From Thecamonas trahens ATCC 50062 (lineage: Eukaryota; Apusozoa; Apusomonadida; Apusomonadidae): DNA of 64,000 bases. The position numbers and the translations under genes were made by a program. Positions 19,001 to 26,573 of the stretch are shown here, in pieces. How positions within the stretch are numbered: the stretch's first letter is position 1; each line of letters opens with the position of its first letter. The notes beneath the pieces are model-generated. The model was not told the DNA's origin and did not search any database. It saw nothing but the letters and a program-made list of their open reading frames with translations. The stretch lies in NCBI RefSeq assembly GCF_000142905.1, contig NW_013657658.1, forward strand, positions 375,769 through 439,768, read 5' to 3'.

Positions 19001-19867
19001 GGGCGAGTGGTTGGAGCCGCCGGACGTGGGTATCTGCAGACAATCCTGCTGTTGTACCTGCCTCTGATGTACGCGGCGCTGCGGTACTTTGACTGCACCG
19101 ATGTCGGCGGTGGGATCGTGGTGATGACGACCAACCCTCAGCGGCGGTGCTACACAAGCGCGTGGTACGGGCTGCTCCCGTTGATTGTGACTGTGGCGGC
19201 TGTGTACGGGCTCTCGATTCCTGCGGGGCTGGCGGTCTTCCTCCGGCGCCAGGCTGCAGCGCTGGATGAGGTGACGTTCAGCAGCCGGTACGCGTTCCTT
19301 GTGGCCAAGTACAAGGCGGAGCTGTATTGGTATGAGCTGGCGATCATGGGGCGGAAGCTCGTGGTGGTGGTGGCGGTCTGCGCTTTTGCATCGCCGGTGG
19401 TCAAGGCCAGCGTGGTAGCGCTTGTGCTGTTTGTGGTTGCCATGGCCGGGATGGTCGGCAACCACAAACCATACACTGCCGAGTACCACAACCAGCTGGA
19501 GACGTTCACCTTGGCGTGCAGCATTGCGGTGCTCTGGTTCGGAACCATCGATTCTGTTCCGCTTCTTCGCGACATGATTGTCGTTGCTGCGCTTTTGGTG
19601 CTTGTGGTTGGCCTTGCTGTGGCCGTAGGGTACGAGGTGTCGCAGATCCGTGCCCACGATAAGGCGGAGGTTGAGGCCGTATTTGCAGAGCATGGTGTGC
19701 GCGAGTTTGAGGTCTGCGACAACGTCTCGGACTTTGAAATGCGGACGTTTTCCACGAATGCTCAGCTTGGCATGGGTCAGGAGGAAGGCGAGGAGGTCAT
19801 GCCCTCGACGCTCGCCATTGTTGACGACGAGCCGCTGTCGTTAATGACCTCGGTGTCGAGCGTGTAG
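16037..19867 (+). CDS. sushi-domain multi-pass membrane protein (surface receptor-like)
   Basis: A single-exon 1,276-residue membrane protein. Order: signal peptide (1 to about 29, core LSLAFVVFFSVAFSDA); an unassigned globular domain (30-210); sushi/CCP domain 1 (about 214-276); a Pro-rich hinge of SPPP/PPPS repeats (about 277-378); sushi 2 and 3 (about 380-435 and 441-500); a filamin/Ig-like region (about 510-710); and a Cys-rich ephrin-receptor/GCC2-type segment with CPVGAICAGG and GYRGRLCAQCSSGYY (about 715-855). About nine membrane helices follow from NVAIIVVLVVLVFAYVTGVV, then a short acidic cytoplasmic tail. The Cys-rich plus membrane part matches the C-terminus of the giant gene at 27,162-64,000, including the NQLETFTLACSIAVLW helix and a CY pair before helix five. 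Adhesion, sensing or cell-wall-like binding at the cell surface is inferred. Confidence 0.85.
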   Translation: MPCPRLPCSVRPWCLSLAFVVFFSVAFSDAAPPLYERSFDNGVDGRVQDNGSGDTSAPGAVVSLKESFLALRVIDIPSSSTGLYFASSRTKIGFKGLHEADDAATMRMTAYDSNEYRGEALLETPWSDNDGLNALPLSSLSWEYSHPGGEVSEFDINDERKAGFSKFVTDVLNSDGFSGALLFRLELTTAPDHSYLLELGNGDSFFSLEFWPVCGEYPSVPSGTLSTSGVTSSTSHIVGDSITITCSGGLMLYGGSTANTVLCEAGGWAALPPAVKCAPPPPPPPPPSPPPSPPPPSPPPPSPPPSPPPPSPPPPSPPPSPPPSPPPSPPPPSPPPPSPPPPSPPPPSPPPPPSPPPPSPPPPSPPPSPPPPPSPPPPYACELIQPPPNGTISFSDYGYAGSVAVTTCIDGTDFVAGDAVRTCTGLTWTGLPAVCVRVACPGLAPPAFGSVSCTNGSSTATPGIFGEICTFECLNGLTKVGADALECLGSSMWSAPAPFCSAVNVSQSTGAPIGMPLKITAGDTWELRVSLRDSEGNAAGSGNDLPLAVVRGGDGANAVAETTYISTGEYSARVAVPTTVGSYMYDIGANGELFTRGVTNVAVEVVPGAPDGRSSTLVDLPTSGVLQIETSATTEYNVVVTDEFGNVLTQALAASEVSIALQRGADTFAVTGVELGPGSIKFGIVVVEGGSYTLAVKIGGEDIVGSPFVVSASATCVPGTRVIDGVRCTSCSAGTFSETVNAVACSICPEFTTSPEQSSSFLNCTCLPTFWFGTGERVRGKRCELCPVGAICAGGTTPPRAAPGHEPSDDGQAFVTCPQPAACMGDGKCAAGYRGRLCAQCSSGYYRLGDVCRECKGSNVAIIVVLVVLVFAYVTGVVWINTRNTKVYGYAAFVIALNTLQAVAIYGTIQLDWHPVAEAIFDAVSMVNLNLDLASPECGLDVGDVWMFKWGMTMALPVLFLLPFVVVTAILCVVFNFRESKSAMFAANGRVVGAAGRGYLQTILLLYLPLMYAALRYFDCTDVGGGIVVMTTNPQRRCYTSAWYGLLPLIVTVAAVYGLSIPAGLAVFLRRQAAALDEVTFSSRYAFLVAKYKAELYWYELAIMGRKLVVVVAVCAFASPVVKASVVALVLFVVAMAGMVGNHKPYTAEYHNQLETFTLACSIAVLWFGTIDSVPLLRDMIVVAALLVLVVGLAVAVGYEVSQIRAHDKAEVEAVFAEHGVREFEVCDNVSDFEMRTFSTNAQLGMGQEEGEEVMPSTLAIVDDEPLSLMTSVSSV
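16868..17170 (+). repeat. CCGCCGCC(A/T)TC coding repeat (Pro-rich hinge)
   Basis: About 300 bp of CCG/CCT/CCA triplets with regularly placed TCG/TCT/TCA codons, translated as PPPSPPPPSPPP. This is like extensin or algal hydroxyproline-rich shafts and is prone to length change. Confidence 0.9.
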
Positions 19868-20432
19868 TCGTGCGTAAGTTGGACAATTTTGCTTTTTTTT
19901 TTTTTTTTGGACAACCGGGTAAGGTCGGGTCATCGGTCCCGTACCCAACGTCCAAAATTCAAAACCAAGAGCCGTAAAGTGGCTGACTAGATGAAGTAGA
20001 GTAGGGGTTGTGATCGTGTGCAGAGTATTATGCTGCTTGTGATGCGAGTGTCGCAAGGGGAGGTCTGCAGTGGTGGAGGAGGCGCGTGGGGAGAATTTTG
20101 GAACCATGACCCTGAGCCAGTCTGCGTGAAATTTGTCGATTTAGCGGCATGATGCCGCGTTGTCCCCTTCTTTTGTGATTAGCATACCTTCTCTGAGCTG
20201 TCCTTGTTGTTTGATGTGAGTGGTTGTAAAGCAGAAGGTGTTGTGGGTGAGCTGCGGGAGGTTGACGCGGTGGCGGTGTATGCGATGGTGGCAAAAAAAA
20301 AGCGCCAGTTTGGCGTGTTTGGGCGGTGATTGTCAGCAAGGGTATTGATGAGGGGGAAAACGATTTCGTTTGCCGAGGACAGTAGCGGTGGCGGGCACAA
20401 CGGCACCTCTCCCCCCCTCGGCACGTTCGACA
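19868..20432. other. intergenic region between the sushi-domain gene and CYP51
   Basis: It holds a T16 run with a hairpin, an A9 run near 20291 and a C7 tract about 15 bp before the CYP51 ATG. GTAAAG at 19974-19979 is the nearest match to the window's candidate poly(A) motif for the upstream gene. No gene is seen. Confidence 0.5.
19907..19955 (+). repeat. inverted repeat (hairpin) next to a T16 run flanked by TTGGACAA copies
   Basis: TTGGAC at 19907-19912 pairs with GTCCAA at 19950-19955, and GGGTA at 19917-19921 pairs with TACCC at 19942-19946. TTGGACAA also occurs at 19879-19886, so the T run at 19893-19908 lies between two direct copies. Confidence 0.55.
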
Positions 20433-22300
20433 ATGCTGAACACATTGCTGACGCTTGCGTCCAACCCGTATGTGGTCATTGGGGTTGTTGCGGCCATTCT
20501 TCTCTTTGTCCTCTTCATTGGCTTTACCGTATGTTAAGCATGCCCGGCTTGTCGCCATTCTCACTTGCTCCCGTTTCCCCCCACGTGGCGGTGTCGAGCG
20601 GCCAAACCAGCGGCGAGCCATCCACGGCATCCACCTGCAGAGTGACGAGAGAGCGAGGGGGGGGGGGAAGGGAATGGAGGGCAGGAAGGAGGGAGCGGGA
20701 GGGAGTGGGGGAGGTGGTTGCGGTAGGGAATGGGGGTGGTGGGTGGAGGAGGAGGTGGTGGTGGTTGGGGGCAGGGTGTGTGTGTGTGTGTGTGTGTGTG
20801 TGAGGAGCGCGCCCTACCTTTACGACCTTTTTCGTTGAAGTGGCGGTGATCGCGGGCGTGTGATCAAGAAGGCCGAGGCGGTGATGGGGAGGGGGGGGGG
20901 GGGGGGGCAGGGTGTGTGTGCGCGGAAACTCACAAGGGAGGGGACAGCCTGCCAATGCGCCGCCGATTGTGTCTACAGGGCTCCCTATTGTGGGCCCTAT
21001 TCTTGCGTTTATGAAGAACCCGTACCAGCTTGCGCTCGACTCGTACCGGCGGTACGGCGAGGTGTTTACCATCAAGGTTGCGAACCAGCGGCTGACGTTC
21101 CTTGTGGGACCGGAGGCATCTGAGCCGTTTTTCAAGGGCAAGGATGCGGACATGTCGCAGAACGAGGTGTACAAGTTCTCTGTGTCGATTTTCGGCAAGG
21201 GTGTTGTGTACGATGTGCCGACGCCGATCCGGATTGAGCAGATCAAGTTCATGTCGTCTGCGCTGCGGTCTGACGTGCTGCGGTCGTACGTGGACGACAT
21301 GGTGCTGGAGGCGCGGCAGTACTTTGGCAAGTGGGGCGAGTCCGGGACTGTGGACCTGGCCCAGGTCTTCTCTGAGCTTATTATCCTGACTGCGTCGCGG
21401 TGCCTGATGGGCCCCGAGGTGCGCGAGCACATGTTTGAGCAGGTTGCGGAGCTGTTCCGGGCACTTGACGAGGGCCTCCTCCCGATCACGTTCTTCTTCC
21501 CTGAGCTCCCGATTCCTGCGCACCGTGCGCGGAACGCGGCGCGCGAGGAGATGGTCAAGCTGTTTGCGGGGATCATGGAGGAGCGGCGGGCGAACCCGGA
21601 CAAGATCTACACGGACATGCTCGACCAGTTTATGAACGCGCAGTACAAGGACGGGCGGACGCTGACGGACCGCGAGGTGACCGGGCTCATGATCTCGCTG
21701 CTCTTTGCCGGACAGCACACGTCGTCCAACTCGTCGGCGTCGACGCTGCTGCACCTGCTGCGGTCGGACTCGACGGTGGACAACACGGAGCACCTGCAGG
21801 CTGTGCTCGACGAGCAGCAGGCCATGATTGCCGAGTTTGGCGACGAGCTCAACTATGACGTGCTCGAGAAGATGGACCGGCTCCATGTGTCGATCAAGGA
21901 GGGCATCCGGCTCTGCCCGCCGCTCATCTTTGTCATGCGCAAGGTGAAGAAGGCGTTCAGCGTCAAGGGCTACACCGTGCCGGTGGGCGACCTTGCCTTT
22001 GTCTCGCCGCCGGTCTCGCACCGGGTGGAGTCGATCTTCACCAACGCCGAGACGTACGACCCGACGCGGTTCCTCCCGCCGCGCGAGGAGGACAAGAAGG
22101 CCCGGTTTGCCTTTGCCGGCTTTGGCGGCGGGCGCCACGGGTGCCTCGGCGAGAACTTTGCCTACCTCCAGATCAAGACCATCTTCTCGGTCCTGCTCCG
22201 GTCGTACAAGCTCAAGCTCGTCGATCCCTTCCCTGAGCAGGACTACACCGGCCTTGTTGTCGGGCCCAAGCCGTGCCAGGTTGCCTACGAGCGGATCTGA
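20433..22300 (+). CDS. CYP51: sterol 14-alpha demethylase (CYP51 cytochrome P450), two exons
   Basis: CYP51 removes the 14-alpha methyl group of lanosterol/obtusifoliol in sterol synthesis, at the ER membrane. Exon 1 (20433-20528) encodes only the 32-residue membrane anchor, MLNTLLTLASNPYVV plus a hydrophobic helix. The intron (GTATGT...GGACAG) is 20529-20947 and is in phase 0. Exon 2 (20948-22300) starts PANAPPIVSTGLPIVGPI. The product is about 482 residues, normal for the family. Marks: I-helix FAGQHTSSNSS, the ExxR in KEGIRL, and the haem loop FAGFGGGRHGCLGEN, with the haem-ligand Cys at about residue 431. FGGGRHGCLGE and the end LVDPFPEQDYTGLVVGPK are typical of CYP51. This implies the organism makes or modifies its own sterols. 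Confidence 0.95.
20529..20947 (+). other. CYP51 intron with poly-G, GA-rich and TG repeats
   Basis: The boundaries are fixed by phase 0 protein continuity and GTATGT/CAG signals. Inside lie a G10 run near 20659, a GGGAGT/GGTGG-rich stretch, a (TG)n run at about 20780-20802 and a G run of about 18 near 20889-20907. Confidence 0.85.
20780..20802 (+). repeat. (TG)n microsatellite
   Basis: About 11 TG units in the CYP51 intron. Confidence 0.9.
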
Positions 22301-22610
22301 GTTTTTAACAGCCCAGCGTTTGCACGGTGTTGTGTGTGAGGTGAGGGAAGTGTTGTGGGATGTGTGTGCGGTAGTTTGGTGGGTGGGAGGATGGATGTCT
22401 TGGTGACGGACGACAAGGCGAGCCTTGGTCGTTGGTCGCCCAGGCGAGAGTCGGCCGGCTAGCCACCAACCAGGCGAGAGTCGGCCAACTCGCTGACGCC
22501 CGTCTCCTGTCTTGTGACGACCACCAAGCCACCTCACTCGCCCTCCCCCCCCTCCTCCCCCCCCCCCTTCCTCCCCCCCCCCCCCACCCCCCCCCCCCAC
22601 CCCACCCCCC
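22301..22610. promoter_or_regulatory. intergenic region between CYP51 and FIG4 with direct repeats and a C tract
   Basis: CAGGCGAGAGTCGGCC occurs at 22441-22456 and again at 22471-22486, exactly 30 bp apart. From 22541 to 22610 the sense strand is almost only C, with few T and A, ending at the FIG4 ATG. No gene is seen. Confidence 0.6.
22541..22610 (+). repeat. C-rich homopolymer tract abutting the FIG4 start codon
   Basis: About 70 bp of C runs broken by single T or A bases. It lies in the expected core promoter or 5' UTR and could form an i-motif/G-quadruplex pair. Confidence 0.85.
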
Positions 22611-25286
22611 ATGCGACGCCCTCGGCCCAGCAGTCGGTACCGGCTCCCGCCGGTGTGTGGTGGGCTCACTCAGTTCGAGGTGTATGAGACACGGTCGCGG
22701 TACTATGTTGTTGGGCGGGATGAAGAAGGAAGTGAACATCGAGTGCTCAAGATCGAACGTATGGAAGCAAGGGAACTGGTACTGGCTGAAGATGAGACGG
22801 GATATGGTGGAGAAGAAGTGGAAGAGTTGCTGGCAATGGTGGCGGATGGAAATAAGGCTTCCGGCGGACTTACTCATGTGGTTTCCGGTGTGGGTATTTT
22901 GGGCTTTGTGAGGTTTCTGGAGGGTTATTACATGGTGGTGGTGACAGAGAGGGAAGTGGTGGGCTACATCGGTCCGCATCGCATCTACAAAATCGCCGCT
23001 ACTCAACTCGTCTACCTTCCGCATCCCTCGGTCCGCATCCACTCGCTCGACGAGGGCAGGTACACCTCCATCTTCTCCAAGATCGAGCTCGTCCACGACT
23101 TTTTCTTCTCTTACACCTACGACCTCTCGCACTCGCTGCAGTACAACATGAAGCATCCGTACTCGCGGACGGCGCTGCTCAACGCCGGCGTGGTGCAGCC
23201 GCGGACGACGTCATCGGACGGGTACGCAGCGTCGGAGCCGTCGTTTCCGCACCCTTTTGCGTCGATGCCCGACGAGCGGACGTGGATTTGGAACCTGTAC
23301 CTGCTCAAGGACGTGTGGCCAGCCCTCACTCGCAAGGACTGGGTCCTGCCTGTGGTGCACGGCTTCTTCCGGCAGCGGATTGTGACGGTCTTTGACGCGC
23401 CGCTGGTGCTGACGCTCATTGCGCGGCGGTCACGGTTCTTTGCTGGGACGCGGTACCTCAAGCGCGGAGTCTCTGACCGCGGCAAGGTGGCCAACGAGGT
23501 GGAGACGGAGCAGATTGTGGCCAACATGGCGAGCGCGCACTTTGACTCGGGCTCGTTCGCGTCGTACGTCACGCTCCGCGGCTCGATTCCGCTCCACTGG
23601 TCGCAGGAGCAGTCGATTGTGACGCCCAAGCCGCCGATTGTGCTCCACGCGCCGGATCCTGCGTACTCGGCCACAGCGCTGCACTTTGAGGATTTGTATC
23701 GGCGGTACGGCTCGCCGCTGCTGGTGCTCAACTTGGTGAAACAGCGCGAGAAGGTGCCGCGCGAGCAGATCATTGGCATCGAGTTTGCGCACGCAGTGGC
23801 CAAGCTCAACAAGGCTATTCCTCCGGAGCACCGGATCCGGTTCCATGCGTTTGACATGCACCGGTCGGCCAAGACTAAGGACTCGGACGTGATTGCCGAG
23901 CTCACGGCGCGGGCCAAGGCCATTGTGGCCACGACCGGGTTCTTCCACGCCGGCTACCGGCCGGCGCGGGTGGAGGCTGAGCTCGCGCGCAACCCTGTGA
24001 TGGCGGCCGAGCTCGAGTACGAGGCCACGGCGTACGGGCGGGACAGGCTCGGGCTGGAGCAAGTTGGTGTGGCGCGGCAGAACTGCATCGACTCGCTGGA
24101 CCGGACTAACGCGGCGCAGTTTGTGCTCGGCAAGGTGGTGCTCGGGCACCAGCTGTTTGCGCTCGGCCTGGCTGACTCGCCGGACCTTGAGTTTGACACG
24201 CTGCTGATGGACGCGGTGACGCTGATGTACGAGGAGATGGGCGACCACATTGCGCTGCAGTACGGCGGCTCGCAACTGAACCATCGGGTGGCGACGTACC
24301 GCAACAACACATGGTCGTCGTACTCGCGCGACATGATGACCGCCATCCGGCGGTACTACTCCAACTCGTTCACCGATGCCGAGAAGCAGGAGGCGACGAA
24401 CCTGTTCCTTGGGCTCTACGTCCCGCTGCCGGAGAAGAAGCACTTGTGGGCGCTCGAAACCGACTTTTATCTGCACAACGAGGTCATTCCGCGGTTTGTG
24501 GCGCCGCGGCTCAAGCTGCATCCGACGTCTGACGCGGCGCACCTCTCGAGCCTCCCGTCGCTCCTCGAGTGCATCCGGCACGAGGCCGCGTTTTGGTCAC
24601 GCGGGCTGGCGGCGCACGACCAGGTTGCGGCACAGGTCGACGCGGTCGGGGCGAGTCTGCAGCTCGAGCCGGCGGCGGCCGACTCGTTCTATCATGCGTA
24701 TGAGTGCTACAAGCTGACGCAGCTCACCGAGCACCTGCAGACGTACGCCAAGCTGGTGGTGTACAACGAGTCGGACTTTGGGTCGTCAGCGGTCGGTGAG
24801 GAGCCTGATGCGGGCAAGCGGCGGAGCGGCCTGTTCCGGCGCAAGCGCAAGGCCGCCGAGCCGGATAAGCGCTCGATCTACGTCTCGCCGTTTATGCGGT
24901 CCAAGGGCGCCATCTCGTCGGGCGGCAAGTCGACGATCGAGCGGCTTGGCGGTGTCTCGCGGTGGATGCGGGTCAATGCCTCGATCTCGTCGCGGAGCGC
25001 AAAGTACACGGCACGGTCGCGGATCGACGCGCCCGAGCCGTTCCCGGAGCCCGATGCGGAGCTCCGGCCGCTCCCGGAGGCGGATGCCGAGCTGTATGCT
25101 ACGTACGCCTCGCTCGCCGAGACGGTGCTCACCCCGGCGACGGCGCTCGCGCCATGTGCGAGCTACGCGTGGGATGCGGCGTCGACGGCAGGCGTGGTGC
25201 TTGACGTCGGCCATCGCGGCGACGAGTACGAGGCGTATGTGGGCTCGGCTGCCGAGCTAGGCGGCATCCACGACGTTTACCGGTGA
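22611..25286 (+). CDS. FIG4: FIG4 polyphosphoinositide phosphatase (Sac domain)
   Basis: FIG4 is a phosphatase acting on PtdIns(3,5)P2 and related lipids, working on endosome/vacuole membranes with the PIKfyve kinase and the VAC14 scaffold. The protein is 891 residues in one exon. The N-terminal Sac region shows FEVYETRSRYYVVG, HRVLKIERMEARELVL, GFVRFLEGYYMVVVTER and FFFSYTYDLSHSLQYN. The catalytic CX5R is RQNCIDSLDRTNAAQFVLGK with Cys492 and Arg498; animal FIG4 has CVDCLDR, so the middle Cys is Ser here. The family block LQYGGSQLNHRVATYR and a C-terminal half starting HLWALETDFYLHNE support FIG4 over SAC1 or synaptojanin. The start ATG lies right after the C tract and before a family-typical N-terminus. 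Its stop overlaps the convergent alveolin-like gene. Confidence 0.93.
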   Translation: MRRPRPSSRYRLPPVCGGLTQFEVYETRSRYYVVGRDEEGSEHRVLKIERMEARELVLAEDETGYGGEEVEELLAMVADGNKASGGLTHVVSGVGILGFVRFLEGYYMVVVTEREVVGYIGPHRIYKIAATQLVYLPHPSVRIHSLDEGRYTSIFSKIELVHDFFFSYTYDLSHSLQYNMKHPYSRTALLNAGVVQPRTTSSDGYAASEPSFPHPFASMPDERTWIWNLYLLKDVWPALTRKDWVLPVVHGFFRQRIVTVFDAPLVLTLIARRSRFFAGTRYLKRGVSDRGKVANEVETEQIVANMASAHFDSGSFASYVTLRGSIPLHWSQEQSIVTPKPPIVLHAPDPAYSATALHFEDLYRRYGSPLLVLNLVKQREKVPREQIIGIEFAHAVAKLNKAIPPEHRIRFHAFDMHRSAKTKDSDVIAELTARAKAIVATTGFFHAGYRPARVEAELARNPVMAAELEYEATAYGRDRLGLEQVGVARQNCIDSLDRTNAAQFVLGKVVLGHQLFALGLADSPDLEFDTLLMDAVTLMYEEMGDHIALQYGGSQLNHRVATYRNNTWSSYSRDMMTAIRRYYSNSFTDAEKQEATNLFLGLYVPLPEKKHLWALETDFYLHNEVIPRFVAPRLKLHPTSDAAHLSSLPSLLECIRHEAAFWSRGLAAHDQVAAQVDAVGASLQLEPAAADSFYHAYECYKLTQLTEHLQTYAKLVVYNESDFGSSAVGEEPDAGKRRSGLFRRKRKAAEPDKRSIYVSPFMRSKGAISSGGKSTIERLGGVSRWMRVNASISSRSAKYTARSRIDAPEPFPEPDAELRPLPEADAELYATYASLAETVLTPATALAPCASYAWDAASTAGVVLDVGHRGDEYEAYVGSAAELGGIHDVYR

Positions 25287-26257
25287 GGAGGCGAGTAAAG
25301 GCGCGCGTTGTTGGTCGACCCGCCCGGGCCGATCGGGTGGACGGCGAGGCGCGGCGAGGAGAAGCGCGAAAAGAGCTCGGCACGGCGAGCGTCGACCGGC
25401 GATGCCGGCGGCGGCGACGGAGAAGGTCGCGACGGCGGCGTCGGCTCGGTCCGGGGCTGCGGCGACGGCGTGGGTGGCAGCCGCTCAACAATCGGTGGAG
25501 ACCATGACGGGACACGGGTGGCTTGGGTAGCGTGCGGCGGTGAGACGTGGACCAGGAGGCGATGGTCTGAGGTCGGAAGCCTGCCGACCGAGGCTGCTGC
25601 TTGGGTCCGGGCCGGAGCGTATGGCGACGATGGAGTGGCAGCGGTGTGCTGGATGCGGAGCGGGGAGTGGGAGGGCGGGGCGGGGTGTGACGGAGAGGGG
25701 TGTGACGGGGTGGGTGCACTGATGGGAACGGCGGTGAGGCGGAAGGCCTGCGGTTCGTCGAGAGTGCGGTGCTCGAGGCGAGTAACAGTGCGAGTGACCG
25801 GAATCTGGTCGACGACGAGGCGTGAGACTGGGATGGAGACCTGTGCAGTCTCGTGAACCTCCTTGACTCGCTTGACCGGGCGGGAGACACGGCGGGTCTT
25901 CTTGACCGGGACCGACTCGACGATTGTCTCGATGACTTCCTTGGGCACCCACTCGATGCGTGTCACGGTCCTTGTCACCTCCTCCATCTCGATGTACTCT
26001 TCGTCCTCCTCGATCATCTCCTCCACCTCGACCAGCCTCGTGTACGGCACGCTCCTCACCTCGACCGAGTCCTCGACTCTTGGCACGGCCTGTACCTCTG
26101 TCACAGCCTCCTCCACCGGCACCACCACATTCCTCTGCACCACCCGAGTCACAATCTCCCCGTCATGCGGCAGCAGAGGCAGAGATTGAGCGCTTTGAGC
26201 CGATTGCCGGGAGTAAGCATCCCCTCCCAAATTCAAGTTGCCCGACGTGAAATTCAT
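25277..26257 (-). CDS. alveolin/articulin-like repeat protein with Pro/Ser-rich tail
   Basis: The ATG at 26257 (MNFTSGNLNLGGDAYSR) is chosen; a GTG two codons upstream is not a start. The product is 326 residues. Residues about 35-165 are a run of short V/E/P/R-K repeats, for example VVPVEEAVTEVQAVP, VRSVPYTRLVEVEEMI, WVPKEVIETIVESVPVKK and VSIPVSRLVVDQIPV. Charged V-P-V repeats of roughly 10-12 residues are the signature of alveolins, articulins and epiplasmins, which form the sheet under the plasma membrane of alveolates, euglenids and others. A cytoskeletal pellicle role is inferred. The C-terminal half is Pro/Ser/Arg-rich and probably disordered. The 3' end of the coding region overlaps that of FIG4 by 10 bp. 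A C tract on the sense strand lies about 60 bp upstream of the start. Confidence 0.65.
   Translation of the reverse strand: MNFTSGNLNLGGDAYSRQSAQSAQSLPLLPHDGEIVTRVVQRNVVVPVEEAVTEVQAVPRVEDSVEVRSVPYTRLVEVEEMIEEDEEYIEMEEVTRTVTRIEWVPKEVIETIVESVPVKKTRRVSRPVKRVKEVHETAQVSIPVSRLVVDQIPVTRTVTRLEHRTLDEPQAFRLTAVPISAPTPSHPSPSHPAPPSHSPLRIQHTAATPSSPYAPARTQAAASVGRLPTSDHRLLVHVSPPHATQATRVPSWSPPIVERLPPTPSPQPRTEPTPPSRPSPSPPPASPVDARRAELFSRFSSPRLAVHPIGPGGSTNNARLYSPPHR
25294..25300 (+). terminator. candidate poly(A) signal after FIG4 (AGTAAAG)
   Basis: AGTAAAGG lies 8 bp after the FIG4 stop and within the opposing gene's coding end. It matches the motif after CNOT1 and the coiled-coil gene. Confidence 0.25.
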
Positions 26258-26460
26258 GTTCACCTCTCAACGGACTCGGCCCACCAAGCGCAGCCAGGTG
26301 AACAAGCAGCAGCGGAGAGGGGAGGGGGGGGGGGTGAAGACGGGAGGTGTGTGTGTGTGTGCGGTCGAACGGGGGTACGGGGAAGAGGTGAGGTGTGGGC
26401 CGGAGGTGAGGAGAGCAGCAAGGACCGAGGTGCTGGTGGCGAGGCGGTCGGTCGGGTCGG

Positions 26461-26496
26461 TTGGTCGGCGGGTTGGTCGGCGGGTTGGTCGGCGGG
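26461..26496 (+). repeat. (TTGGTCGGCGGG)3 tandem repeat
   Basis: Three exact 12-bp copies, preceded by GGTCGGTCGGGTCGG. They lie about 200 bp upstream of the alveolin-like start. Confidence 0.9.
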
Positions 26497-26573
26497 TGAT
26501 GGTGGTGATCTGGCCAATGTGGCTTGAGGGCGTAGATGAAGACGAGATGGCGGATGGTGGGCATACTGTGGAC

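Noticed and set aside
20028-22669. Minus-strand frames opposite CYP51 (up to 579 codons)
   Set aside because: They are shadows of the strongly conserved CYP51 coding strand, with Arg/His/Leu-rich low-complexity translations.
26261-26263. GTG start for the alveolin-like gene
   Set aside because: An ATG follows two codons later (26257) and nuclear genes rarely use GTG.
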